From NCBI GenBank assembly GCA_035534175.1, contig DATLSM010000045.1, positions 1 through 64,000 of the forward strand: DNA of 64,000 nt, read 5' to 3'. Below the pieces are notes generated by a model. It was not told the origin of the DNA. It made no database searches and saw only the letters and a list, made by a program, of their open reading frames with translations. Below, in pieces: positions 25,328 to 33,050 of this stretch (position 1 is the first letter of the stretch; every line of letters begins with the position of its first letter). The stretch comes from DATLSM01 sp035534175 (lineage in GTDB: Bacteria; Actinomycetota; Thermoleophilia; Solirubrobacterales; 70-9). The position numbers were made by a program, and so were the translations under genes.

Positions 25328-26154
25328 GCGAGGAGGTCGCGGTACGGCTGGAGGAGGCGAGCGCTCACCGCGGCGCCCACACGGTCTGGAGTGGTGTCGA
25401 CCTGACCATCGGCCGGGGGGAGTTCGTCGCGGTCCTCGGTCCGAACGGATCCGGGAAGTCGACCCTGCTCGACGTGGTGCTTGGCCTGCTTCCACTTGGC
25501 CAGGGCCGGGCGACGGTGCTCGGTCGGCGCGCGGGGGGCGCCAACGCCCGCATCGGCTACCTTCCCCAGCGCCGCAGCTTCGACTCGGGGACCCGGATCC
25601 GCGGGCTTGACGTCGTGCGCCTCGGGCTCGACGGGACGCGCTGGGGAATCCCGCTCCCCGCCGCGCTCAGCGCTTCTGGGCGAGCGGCGCGGCGGCGGGT
25701 GGATGAGGTGGTCGAGCTGGTCGGCGCGGGCCCCTACGCGGGGCGACCGATCGGCGCGCTCTCAGGCGGCGAGCAGCAGCGGCTGCTGATCGCCCAGGCT
25801 CTGGTCCGCCGCCCCGAGATGCTCCTCCTCGACGAGCCGCTGGACAGCCTCGACCTCAGCAACCAGGGCGCGGTGGCGGGGCTCGTCCAGCGAATCTGCG
25901 ACAGCGAGGGGGTGACGGTCCTGCTGGTTGCCCACGACGTCAACCCGATCCTCGGATACCTCGATCGCGTCGTCTACTTCGCCGGCGGAAGGGGGGTGGA
26001 AGGGGCGCCGCGGGAGGTGATCGACGACGCCACCCTGAGTCGCCTCTACGGCGCGCCGATCGAGGTGCTCGAGACTTCAGACGGGCGCCTGGTCGTCGTC
26101 GGCACGCCCGAGCCGCCCGCCCACCACCACCCGCGCCACGGCCATGAGCGCTGA
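25324..26154 (+). CDS. znuC: Zinc ABC transporter ATP-binding protein
   Basis: 276 aa ATPase of the importer. Walker A GPNGSGKSTLLD, Q-loop YLPQRRS, signature ALSGGEQQRLLIAQAL, Walker B MLLLDEPLDSLD, switch His in VLLVAHDVN. The C-terminus ends in a His-rich tail (AHHHPRHGHER), fitting a metal-handling role. Coupled to znuA by a GTGA overlap and overlapping the first permease by 11 bp. Confidence 0.92.
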   Translation: MSEEVAVRLEEASAHRGAHTVWSGVDLTIGRGEFVAVLGPNGSGKSTLLDVVLGLLPLGQGRATVLGRRAGGANARIGYLPQRRSFDSGTRIRGLDVVRLGLDGTRWGIPLPAALSASGRAARRRVDEVVELVGAGPYAGRPIGALSGGEQQRLLIAQALVRRPEMLLLDEPLDSLDLSNQGAVAGLVQRICDSEGVTVLLVAHDVNPILGYLDRVVYFAGGRGVEGAPREVIDDATLSRLYGAPIEVLETSDGRLVVVGTPEPPAHHHPRHGHER

Positions 26155-27025
26155 GCTCGCCGCCCTCTCCTGGAATCCGCTCGTCGACCTCGAACAGCTG
26201 ACGGCCTTCCCCTTCATGATCCAGGCGCTGGAGGCGGGGACGATCGTAGCCGTGATGGCTGGAGCGATCGGCTGGTTCATGGTGCTGCGCCGCCAGACCT
26301 TCGCCGGCCACACCCTTTCGGTGATCGCCTTCCCCGGCGCAGCCGGGGCCACCCTGGCGGGCCTGCCGCTGGCCTTCGGTTACTTCGGCGCCTGCGCGCT
26401 CGCCGCGCTGGCGCTCTCATTGCTCGCCCGGCCAGGCCGGGATGGTCTCGGCGGTGAGTCGGCGGCGATCGGCACCGTCCAGGCCTTCGGCCTGGGCCTC
26501 GGTTTCCTCTTCGTCAGCCTCTACAGCGGCCAGCTCACCGACCTCGAGTCGCTCCTCTTCGGCACCTTCCTCGGCATCACCGCCACCCAGGTCCAGACCC
26601 TGCTCTGGGTCGCCCTGGTCGCCCTCGCCGCCCTGGCGCTGATCGGCCGCCGGCTGCTGTTTGCCTCCGTCGACGCCGCGGTAGCCAGGGCACGCGGCCT
26701 GCCGATCCGAGCTCTGGCGACCGCCTTCCTGCTGCTCCTCGGGTTGGCCGTGGCGGCGACGGCTGAGATCACCGGCGCGCTGCTGGTCTTCGCCCTGCTG
26801 GTGACCCCGGCGGCCACCGCCCAGCGGATCACCGCTCGGCCCGGCCCGGGCCTGGCGCTCTCGGTCGCCCTCGCCCTCGCCGTCACCTGGCTGGGCCTCG
26901 GGATCGCCTACTTCTCTCCCTACCCGGTTGGCTTCTGGGTCACCTCGCTCTCCTTCGGCCTCTATGTCGCGGTGCGCTGTGGCGCTCACCTCGCCCGCCC
27001 CCGGCCGGCGGAGGCCCTGAGCTGA
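26144..27025 (+). CDS. znuB: Metal ABC transporter permease (first)
   Basis: 293 aa, eight or so membrane helices of the ABC-3 (zinc/manganese) permease family. Characteristic segments: GWFMVLRRQTFAGHTLSVIAF near the N-terminus, LLFGTFLGIT, ASVDAAVARARGLPIRAL (the coupling helix for ZnuC) and ITGALLVFALLVTPAATA. It shares a TGATG junction with the second permease, so a heterodimeric channel is likely. Confidence 0.9.
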   Translation: MSAELAALSWNPLVDLEQLTAFPFMIQALEAGTIVAVMAGAIGWFMVLRRQTFAGHTLSVIAFPGAAGATLAGLPLAFGYFGACALAALALSLLARPGRDGLGGESAAIGTVQAFGLGLGFLFVSLYSGQLTDLESLLFGTFLGITATQVQTLLWVALVALAALALIGRRLLFASVDAAVARARGLPIRALATAFLLLLGLAVAATAEITGALLVFALLVTPAATAQRITARPGPGLALSVALALAVTWLGLGIAYFSPYPVGFWVTSLSFGLYVAVRCGAHLARPRPAEALS

Positions 27026-27891
27026 TGTTCGCCCACGAATTCATGCGCAACGCCTTTCTCGCCGGCACCTTCGTCGCCCTGGCCTGCGGAGTGGCCGGAT
27101 ACTTCGTCGTGCTGCGCAGCCAGGTCTTCGCCGGCGACGCCCTCAGCCACGTCGCCTTCACCGGCGCCCTGGCGGCCGCGGCGGTGGGAGTTGACATCCG
27201 CCTCGGCCTCTTCGCCGCGACGGTCGCGGTCGCGGCGGGAATGGGCCTGCTGGGCGATCGTGCCCGACCCGACGACGTCGCGATCGGCTCCGTTTTCGCC
27301 TGGATCCTGGGCCTCGGCGCTCTCTTCCTCTCGATCTTCGCCGCCGGCGCCAGCGGCGCCAACGGCACGCAGGGTGTGCGGGTCCTCTTCGGCTCGATCC
27401 TCGGCCTCAGCGGGGGCGATGCCAGGCTGGCCGCGGCGATCGCGATCGCCGCCCTCGCGGCTCTGCTGGCGATCGCCAGGCCGCTGCTCTTCAGCTCCAT
27501 CGACGCCGAGGTGGCGCGCAGCCTCGGCCTACCCGTGCGCGCGCTGGGCATCGGTTTTCTCGTGCTGCTGGCCGTCGTCGCGGCGGAGGCGACCGAGGCG
27601 GTGGGGGCGTTGCTCCTGCTCGGTCTGCTCGCCGCGCCGGGGGGTGCCGCGCGGCTGCTGACCGACCGGCTCTGGTGGGGCCTGGCGCTCTCGGGGGCGA
27701 TCGCGGTGGCGTCGATCTGGGCCGGGCTCGCCCTCAGCTACCAGATCGCCGCCCTGCCCCCCAGCTCGGCCACGATCGGCATCGCCTCGGGCTTCTTCGT
27801 CGGGGCGGCGCTGCGCGCCTGGGCGGGATCTAGGCAGCGGCGGCGCGAGTCAAATCCGGCCCCCCTCGCTGGGGTCGGGGATGGCATCTAG
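27025..27891 (+). CDS. Metal ABC transporter permease (second)
   Basis: 288 aa, same ABC-3 family as its neighbour: GYFVVLRSQVFAGDALSHVAF, VLFGSILGLSGGD, SSIDAEVARSLGLPVRAL, AVGALLLLGLLAAPGGAARLL. Two different permeases in tandem suggest a heterodimer. The last ~15 residues (QRRRESNPAPLAGVGDGI) are a hydrophilic tail that overlaps the start of the zur-like gene by 11 bp. Confidence 0.88.
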   Translation: MFAHEFMRNAFLAGTFVALACGVAGYFVVLRSQVFAGDALSHVAFTGALAAAAVGVDIRLGLFAATVAVAAGMGLLGDRARPDDVAIGSVFAWILGLGALFLSIFAAGASGANGTQGVRVLFGSILGLSGGDARLAAAIAIAALAALLAIARPLLFSSIDAEVARSLGLPVRALGIGFLVLLAVVAAEATEAVGALLLLGLLAAPGGAARLLTDRLWWGLALSGAIAVASIWAGLALSYQIAALPPSSATIGIASGFFVGAALRAWAGSRQRRRESNPAPLAGVGDGI

Positions 27892-28384
27892 GATCGAAGC
27901 GATGAGGAGCGAGAGCCAGAAGGGCTGGGCCGAGCACGCGCTGTCGGTCCTCGCCGCTGCAGGCTTGCGCCGCGGGGGTGCCCGGCTGGCGGTGGTCGAG
28001 GCCCTGGAGCGCCAGGACTGCGCCGTCACGGCGCTGGAGATCGACGATGACCTGCGCCGTCGCACTCCCGGCGTTGGCCGGGCCAGCGTCTACCGAGCCC
28101 TGGAGCAACTTGAGCAGCTCGGCCTGGTCCAGCGGCTCGAGGTGTCGCGCGGCACGGCGGGCTATGAGCGGGTTGAGCCCAGCGGCCAGCATCACCATCA
28201 CGCGATCTGCCGCCACTGCGGCCGTATGGTCCCCTTCGAGGACTCCGGCCTGGAGCGGGCGATCGGCCGGGTGTCAGAGCGGATGCGCTTCGAGGTCACC
28301 GAGCACGACGTGGTGCTTCGCGGTCTCTGCGAGCACTGCGGCAACCTCGAGAGGCTCGGTTCCCTATCATCCGCGGGCTCTTGA
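27881..28384 (+). CDS. zur: Fur-family regulator, probably Zur
   Basis: 167 aa winged-helix repressor. DNA-binding part: LRRGGARLAVVEAL, VGRASVYRALEQLEQLGLVQRL. Metal sites: HHHHAICRHCGRMVPFED (His cluster and first CxxC) and LCEHCGNLE (second CxxC). Genetic linkage to a zinc importer and to the candidate operator before znuA points to zinc sensing; Fur or Mur cannot be excluded by sequence alone. ATG 27881 or 27902 may start it. Its TGA overlaps the rplM start (TTGA). Confidence 0.87.
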   Translation: MASRIEAMRSESQKGWAEHALSVLAAAGLRRGGARLAVVEALERQDCAVTALEIDDDLRRRTPGVGRASVYRALEQLEQLGLVQRLEVSRGTAGYERVEPSGQHHHHAICRHCGRMVPFEDSGLERAIGRVSERMRFEVTEHDVVLRGLCEHCGNLERLGSLSSAGS

Positions 28385-28815
28385 AGACCTATGTCGCGAC
28401 ACCTACCGACCGCCAGCGAGACTGGTACCTGGTTGACGCCGAGGGCCAGACCCTGGGGCGGCTGGCGACGCGGATAGCAGATGCTCTGCGCGGCAAGCGC
28501 AAGCCCGTGTACACGCCCCATATCGACACCGGCGACTTCATCGTCGTCGTCAACGCGGAGAAGATCCGGGTCACCGGAGACAAGATGGCGCAGAAGATTT
28601 ACTGGCGGCACAGCGGCTACCCGGGGGGGATCAAGTCCCGCACCCTGGCGGAGATGCTCGACCGTCGCCCAGAGGAAGTGATCCGCAAGGCGGTGAAGGG
28701 AATGCTTCCGCGCAACCGCCTCGCCCGCCAGCAGCTGACCAAGCTGAAGGTGTACGCAGGGCCGGACCATCCCCACGCCGCTCAAATGCCCAAGCCGATG
28801 GAAATTGAGAGATGA
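28381..28815 (+). CDS. rplM: 50S ribosomal protein L13
   Basis: 144 aa, standard length. MKTYVATPTDRQRDWYLVDAEG, GRLATRIADALRGK, TGDFIVVVNAEKI, YWRHSGYPGG and MLPRNRLARQQLTKLKVYAG are L13 hallmarks. The start is TTG 28381, which overlaps the zur stop as TTGA; no better start exists, because the conserved N-terminus begins here. L13 is therefore translationally coupled to the metal regulator, an unusual link. It overlaps rpsI by 4 bp (ATGA). Confidence 0.96.
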   Translation: MKTYVATPTDRQRDWYLVDAEGQTLGRLATRIADALRGKRKPVYTPHIDTGDFIVVVNAEKIRVTGDKMAQKIYWRHSGYPGGIKSRTLAEMLDRRPEEVIRKAVKGMLPRNRLARQQLTKLKVYAGPDHPHAAQMPKPMEIER

Positions 28816-29744
28816 CAGACGAGCCCAATCAGGACGAGATCTCAGAGCACGACGAGACAGAGAACGACGACGCCTCCGAGCACTCGCAGGAGCCCGAGAC
28901 CGACGAGGACTCGATCGCAGAGGTCGCGGATCCTGTCGCCGATGATGCGGGGGCAGGGCCGGCGGAGGTTCCGCCCGCGAGCGCCCAGGCATCCACGCCA
29001 GCCGCGGAGGAGGTGCCTGGGGAGGCAGAGCCGGAGAGCACCGAGGTAGACGAACCGGAGGTCACTGAGGTGGACGAGCCGGAGGTCACTGAGGTGGATG
29101 AGCCGGAGGAGGAGACGGTGGTCGCGGCCGCCGAGCCGTCCGAGAAGGCGCCTGAGGTCCGGGAGAAGAAAGCGGATGTGATTCCCGGTGCCGACCTGGA
29201 GCCGATCGCGGTCGAGCCCGAGGCGGCGCCGCTCAGCGCCGAGGAGCAGGCGCGACTCGAAGCTGAAGAGGAGGAGCGCGCCCGGCGCGAAGCCGAGCTG
29301 GCGGGGGAGACCGAGGAGCCCGATGCGGCGAGCCGGGCCCCGGCGAAGATGGAGAGCGGCGCGCGCTACCTGGCGACCGGCAAGCGCAAGAACGCGATCG
29401 CCCGCGTCACCCTCACCCCCGGTGAGGGCAAGTTCGAGGTCAACAGGCGCGCCCTCGAGGAGTTCTTCCCCCGGCCCCTGCACCAGACCATGGCCCGCCA
29501 GCCACTGGTCACCACCGGCTATGAGGGCAGCGTCGACGTCCGTGTCCTGGTCCACGGCGGAGGCGTCAGCGGCCAGGCCGGCGCGGTCCGCCACGGGATC
29601 GCCAGGGCGCTGACCGAGATCGACGCCGAGCTGCGCGGCGACCTCAAGCGCCGCGGCTTCCTCACCCGCGACGCGCGGGTCAAGGAGCGCCGCAAGGCGG
29701 GGCTGAAGAAGGCCCGCAAGCGGCCGCAATTCAGCAAGCGCTGA
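28812..29744 (+). CDS. rpsI: 30S ribosomal protein S9 with long acidic N-terminal extension
   Basis: 310 aa, against ~130 for ordinary S9 (~150-170 in other actinobacteria). The S9 domain is residues ~184-310 (RYLATGKRKNAIARVTL, GGGVSGQAGAVRHGIARAL, and the C-terminal tail KKARKRPQFSKR that contacts P-site tRNA). The first ~180 residues are Glu/Asp/Ala/Pro-rich, with no hydrophobic core, and contain three copies of the octapeptide E-V-[TD]-E-V-D-E-P type from tandem 24-bp repeats. No start codon with a ribosome site lies near the S9 domain, and the ATG at 28812 overlaps the rplM stop, so the extension is probably translated. Confidence 0.92.
   Translation: MTDEPNQDEISEHDETENDDASEHSQEPETDEDSIAEVADPVADDAGAGPAEVPPASAQASTPAAEEVPGEAEPESTEVDEPEVTEVDEPEVTEVDEPEEETVVAAAEPSEKAPEVREKKADVIPGADLEPIAVEPEAAPLSAEEQARLEAEEEERARREAELAGETEEPDAASRAPAKMESGARYLATGKRKNAIARVTLTPGEGKFEVNRRALEEFFPRPLHQTMARQPLVTTGYEGSVDVRVLVHGGGVSGQAGAVRHGIARALTEIDAELRGDLKRRGFLTRDARVKERRKAGLKKARKRPQFSKR
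29037..29108 (+). repeat. Three tandem 24-bp repeats inside rpsI
   Basis: Copies at 29037-29060, 29061-29084 and 29085-29108; the last two differ at one position, the first at a few. Each encodes the same eight-residue acidic unit (V-T-E-V-D-E-P-E), so length variation here would keep the reading frame. Confidence 0.85.
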
Positions 29745-29753
29745 GCGGTCCTT

Positions 29754-31067
29754 ATGACGACGGAGCGCAAGCTCTTCGGGACCGACGGGGTCCGGGGAGA
29801 GGCTGGCGCCTTCCTCACCGTCGAGCTCGCTACCGCCTTGGGGCGGGCGGCGACCACCTCGCTGGGGATTGAGCGCCCACAGGTCCTGATCGTCCGCGAC
29901 ACACGCGAGTCGGGGCCGATGCTGGAGGCAGCGCTGGCTGCGGGGATCGCCGCCGCTGGGGGCGACGCGCTGCTCGGCGGGGTGCTGCCAACGCCGGCAG
30001 CCGCGATCCTGGTGAAGCGACTCGGGCTCGACCTGGCGGCGGTCGTCTCCGCCTCCCACAATCCCTACCGGGACAACGGCATCAAGTTCTTCTCGGCCGG
30101 GGGGACGAAGCTCGACGACGAGGCCGAGGCGCGGATCGAGGAGCTGCTGGGCGGTGAGGTCCAGAGCGCCGGGCCCGGCCGCGTGCGCGAGCTGAACGGC
30201 GGCCTCGAGGACTATCTGCGTGCCCTGCAGACAGCCTTCCCCCTCGACCTCTCCGGCCGCCGGGTGATCCTCGACTGCGCCAACGGTGCCACCCATCGGG
30301 CAGCTCCGGCCATCTTCGAGCGACTCGGGGCCGAGGTCGAGGCGATCGGCGCCGAGCCGGACGGTCGCAACATAAATCACGGCTGCGGTTCCACCGACAT
30401 CGGGAATCTGGCCGATCGGGTCGCCGCCTCGGACGCCGAGATCGGGTTCGCCTTCGACGGCGACGGAGACCGGGTGCTGGCGGTCGACGCCGCCGGACAT
30501 CCCCACGACGGCGACGAGCTGATCGCGTTGGCTGCGCTGGGGATGGCTGCTCGCGACGAGCTAGGCGCCGGCGTCGCCGTCACGGTGATGAGCAACTATG
30601 GCTTCCACCGGGCGATGGAGGAGGCCGGGATCGACGTCGCCGTGACGCAGGTCGGCGATCGCTACGTTCTCGACGATATGCGCCGCAGCGGTCGCGCGCT
30701 CGGCGGTGAGCAGTCCGGCCACCTCATCTACGCCAGCTACGCGCACACCGGCGATGGGATAGCGGCTGCGCTGATGACCATGAGGGAGCTGGGCTCCCGA
30801 GACCTCGCCGAGGCGATCCCCATGCGCAAGCTTCCCCAGGTTCTGGAGAACGTCGAGGTCGCCGACCGCGAGGCCGTGGCCGGGGCCACGGCGCTGTGGG
30901 AGGCCGTGGAGCGGGAGGGGGATGGCCTCGCGGGCCGGGGCCGCGTTCTGCTGCGCCCCTCCGGCACCGAGCCGTTGGTGCGGGTGATGGTCGAGGCGCC
31001 AACCGCCGAGGAGGCCGGCGCGGTCTGCGAGCGCCTGGTCGCGCTGGTGAGGAAGGAGCTGGCCTGA
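29754..31067 (+). CDS. glmM: Phosphoglucosamine mutase
   Basis: Interconverts glucosamine-6-phosphate and glucosamine-1-phosphate for UDP-GlcNAc and the cell wall. 437 aa. KLFGTDGVRGEAG at the N-terminus, phosphoserine loop VSASHNPYRDNGIKFF, metal loop FAFDGDGDRVLAVD, sugar loop GGEQSGH, phosphate loop LRPSGTEPLVRVM. Starts at ATG 29754, 9 bp after rpsI. glmS follows, so both early amino-sugar steps are together. Confidence 0.96.
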   Translation: MTTERKLFGTDGVRGEAGAFLTVELATALGRAATTSLGIERPQVLIVRDTRESGPMLEAALAAGIAAAGGDALLGGVLPTPAAAILVKRLGLDLAAVVSASHNPYRDNGIKFFSAGGTKLDDEAEARIEELLGGEVQSAGPGRVRELNGGLEDYLRALQTAFPLDLSGRRVILDCANGATHRAAPAIFERLGAEVEAIGAEPDGRNINHGCGSTDIGNLADRVAASDAEIGFAFDGDGDRVLAVDAAGHPHDGDELIALAALGMAARDELGAGVAVTVMSNYGFHRAMEEAGIDVAVTQVGDRYVLDDMRRSGRALGGEQSGHLIYASYAHTGDGIAAALMTMRELGSRDLAEAIPMRKLPQVLENVEVADREAVAGATALWEAVEREGDGLAGRGRVLLRPSGTEPLVRVMVEAPTAEEAGAVCERLVALVRKELA

Positions 31068-31154
31068 GCCCGGCGGGCCCAGGGCGGGGGAAAGAGAGCC
31101 GATTTGCCCCCGCCGAGAGGATCTCGGTGGCGGGTCTTTACCCTTAGGTCCCTG

Positions 31155-33011
31155 ATGTGTGGCATCGTCGGATACGTGGGCGCTCGTCCCTGCCGCGACC
31201 TGCTGGTCGCCGGGCTGGAGAAACTCGAGTACCGCGGCTATGACTCGGCCGGGGTGTCGGTGATCGAGGAGGGGAGGATCGACAGCGTCCGCGCGGTCGG
31301 CAACCTCGCCAACCTGCGCGCCGCGGTCGCCGAGCACGACGGTGAGGGAGGGGTCGCGGTCGCCGCCCCCCCGGCCACCACCGGCGTTGCTCACACCCGC
31401 TGGGCCACCCACGGTCGGGTCACCGAGGAGAACGCCCACCCCCACGGAGATTGCTCTGACCGGATCCACATCGTCCTCAACGGGATCGTCGAGAACCACG
31501 CCACGCTGCGGCGCGAGCTGGAGGCCGAGGGACATACCTTCAGCTCGGAGACCGACGCTGAGATCGTCGCCCACCTGATCGAGCGCAACTACGACGGCGA
31601 CCTGACCGCCGCCGTCCGCGCCTCCTTCGCCGAGCTGCGCGGCCATTACGCATTCGTCGCGATGCACGCCGACGAGCCGGGGAGACTGGCGGGGGCACGC
31701 AAGGAGTGCCCTCTGGTCGCCGGGGTCGGGGACGGAGAGACCTTTCTCGCCTCGGCGATTCCGGCCTTCCTCGCCGAGACACGCAACGCAGTGCAGATCG
31801 AGAACGGCGAGGTCGCCACGATCGACGCCTCCGGGGTCTCGATCTTCGACGCGGCGGGGGCGCCGGTCGAGCGCGCCGCCGAGGAGATCGCCTGGGACGA
31901 GGACGCGGCGGAGAAAGGCGGCTATGAGACCTTCATGCTGAAGGAGATCCACGAGCAGCCCGACGCCGTTGCCGAGACGCTCGCCGACCGCCTGCCGAAC
32001 GACGACGGCGTCGACCTCTCCGAGGTCGACCTGGACGACTCCTTCCTTCGCGGCCTGCGGCGAATCGTGATCGTCGCCTGCGGCAGCTCCTACCACGCCG
32101 GGCTGGTCGGCCGCTACGCGATTGAGGAGTGGGCGCGGGTGGCGGTGGAGATGGACATCGCCTCCGAGTTCCGGTACCGCAACCCGGTGATCGGGCCGGA
32201 GGACCTGGTGATCGGCATAACCCAGTCGGGTGAGACCGCCGACACGCTGGCGGCGATGCGGCTGGCCCGTGGCGCCGGCGCCGCGGTGCTGGCGATCACC
32301 AACGTCATGGGCAGCCAGGCCACCCGCGACGCCGACGCCGTCCTCTACACGCGGGCGGGGCTGGAGATCGGCGTCGCCGCCACCAAGACCTTCGTCGCCC
32401 AGGTCGCCGCGATGTACCTGATCGGCCTGCGGCTGGCGGAGCTGCGCGGGACGCTTTCGCCGCCGCGGATTGCAGAGCTGGTCGCCGAGCTGAAGGCGCT
32501 GCCCTCAAAGATCGAGACGACTATCGCCGCGGTCGAGGATCACGTCCGCGAGGTCGCCTCCACCCATCACACCCAACCCTTCTTCCTCTATCTCGGCCGC
32601 CACATCGGACTGCCCGTCTGCCTCGAGGGGGCGCTGAAGCTGAAGGAGATCTCCTACATCCCCACCGACGCCTACGCCGCGGGGGAGATGAAGCATGGCC
32701 CGATCGCGCTGCTCGACGAGTCGACCCCCGTCGTCTGCGTCGCCACCGATAGCCCGGTGCTGGACAAGGTCCTCTCCAACATGGAAGAGGTGCGGGCCCG
32801 CGGTGCCGAGACGATCGCAATCGCCACCGAAGGCTGCGACCGGGTCGCCGAGGTCGCCGAGCAGACAATCGAGGTCGCCCGCACCGACTGGATCCTGCAG
32901 CCGATCGTCGCGATCCTGCCGCTGCAGCTGCTGGCCTACGACATCGCCCGCGCCCGCGGCCTGAACGTCGATCAGCCGCGCAACCTGGCAAAGACCGTCA
33001 CCGTCGAGTAG
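31155..33011 (+). CDS. glmS: Glucosamine-fructose-6-phosphate aminotransferase
   Basis: Makes glucosamine-6-phosphate from fructose-6-phosphate and glutamine. 618 aa from ATG 31155, which places the N-terminal nucleophile Cys directly after Met (MCGIVGYVGARP). Glutaminase domain ~1-240 (TRWATHGRVTEENAHPH, LNGIVENHATLR), two SIS domains after ~290 (ACGSSYHAGLVGRYAIEE, GITQSGETADTLAAMR), C-terminal DQPRNLAKTVTVE. No glmS ribozyme-like leader is recognised in the 87 bp upstream. Confidence 0.96.
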   Translation: MCGIVGYVGARPCRDLLVAGLEKLEYRGYDSAGVSVIEEGRIDSVRAVGNLANLRAAVAEHDGEGGVAVAAPPATTGVAHTRWATHGRVTEENAHPHGDCSDRIHIVLNGIVENHATLRRELEAEGHTFSSETDAEIVAHLIERNYDGDLTAAVRASFAELRGHYAFVAMHADEPGRLAGARKECPLVAGVGDGETFLASAIPAFLAETRNAVQIENGEVATIDASGVSIFDAAGAPVERAAEEIAWDEDAAEKGGYETFMLKEIHEQPDAVAETLADRLPNDDGVDLSEVDLDDSFLRGLRRIVIVACGSSYHAGLVGRYAIEEWARVAVEMDIASEFRYRNPVIGPEDLVIGITQSGETADTLAAMRLARGAGAAVLAITNVMGSQATRDADAVLYTRAGLEIGVAATKTFVAQVAAMYLIGLRLAELRGTLSPPRIAELVAELKALPSKIETTIAAVEDHVREVASTHHTQPFFLYLGRHIGLPVCLEGALKLKEISYIPTDAYAAGEMKHGPIALLDESTPVVCVATDSPVLDKVLSNMEEVRARGAETIAIATEGCDRVAEVAEQTIEVARTDWILQPIVAILPLQLLAYDIARARGLNVDQPRNLAKTVTVE

Positions 33012-33050
33012 GGCGGCGGGACGGGTTGTCGCCTGGCTAGGCTGCGTTGG

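Noticed and set aside
28842..30506. 554-codon minus-strand frame antisense to rpsI and glmM
   Set aside because: Shadow of two certain genes; Leu/Arg/Gly-rich with no motif.
31068..31154. glmS ribozyme upstream of glmS
   Set aside because: The 87-bp gap is too short and shows none of the conserved core; this ribozyme is known mainly from Firmicutes.
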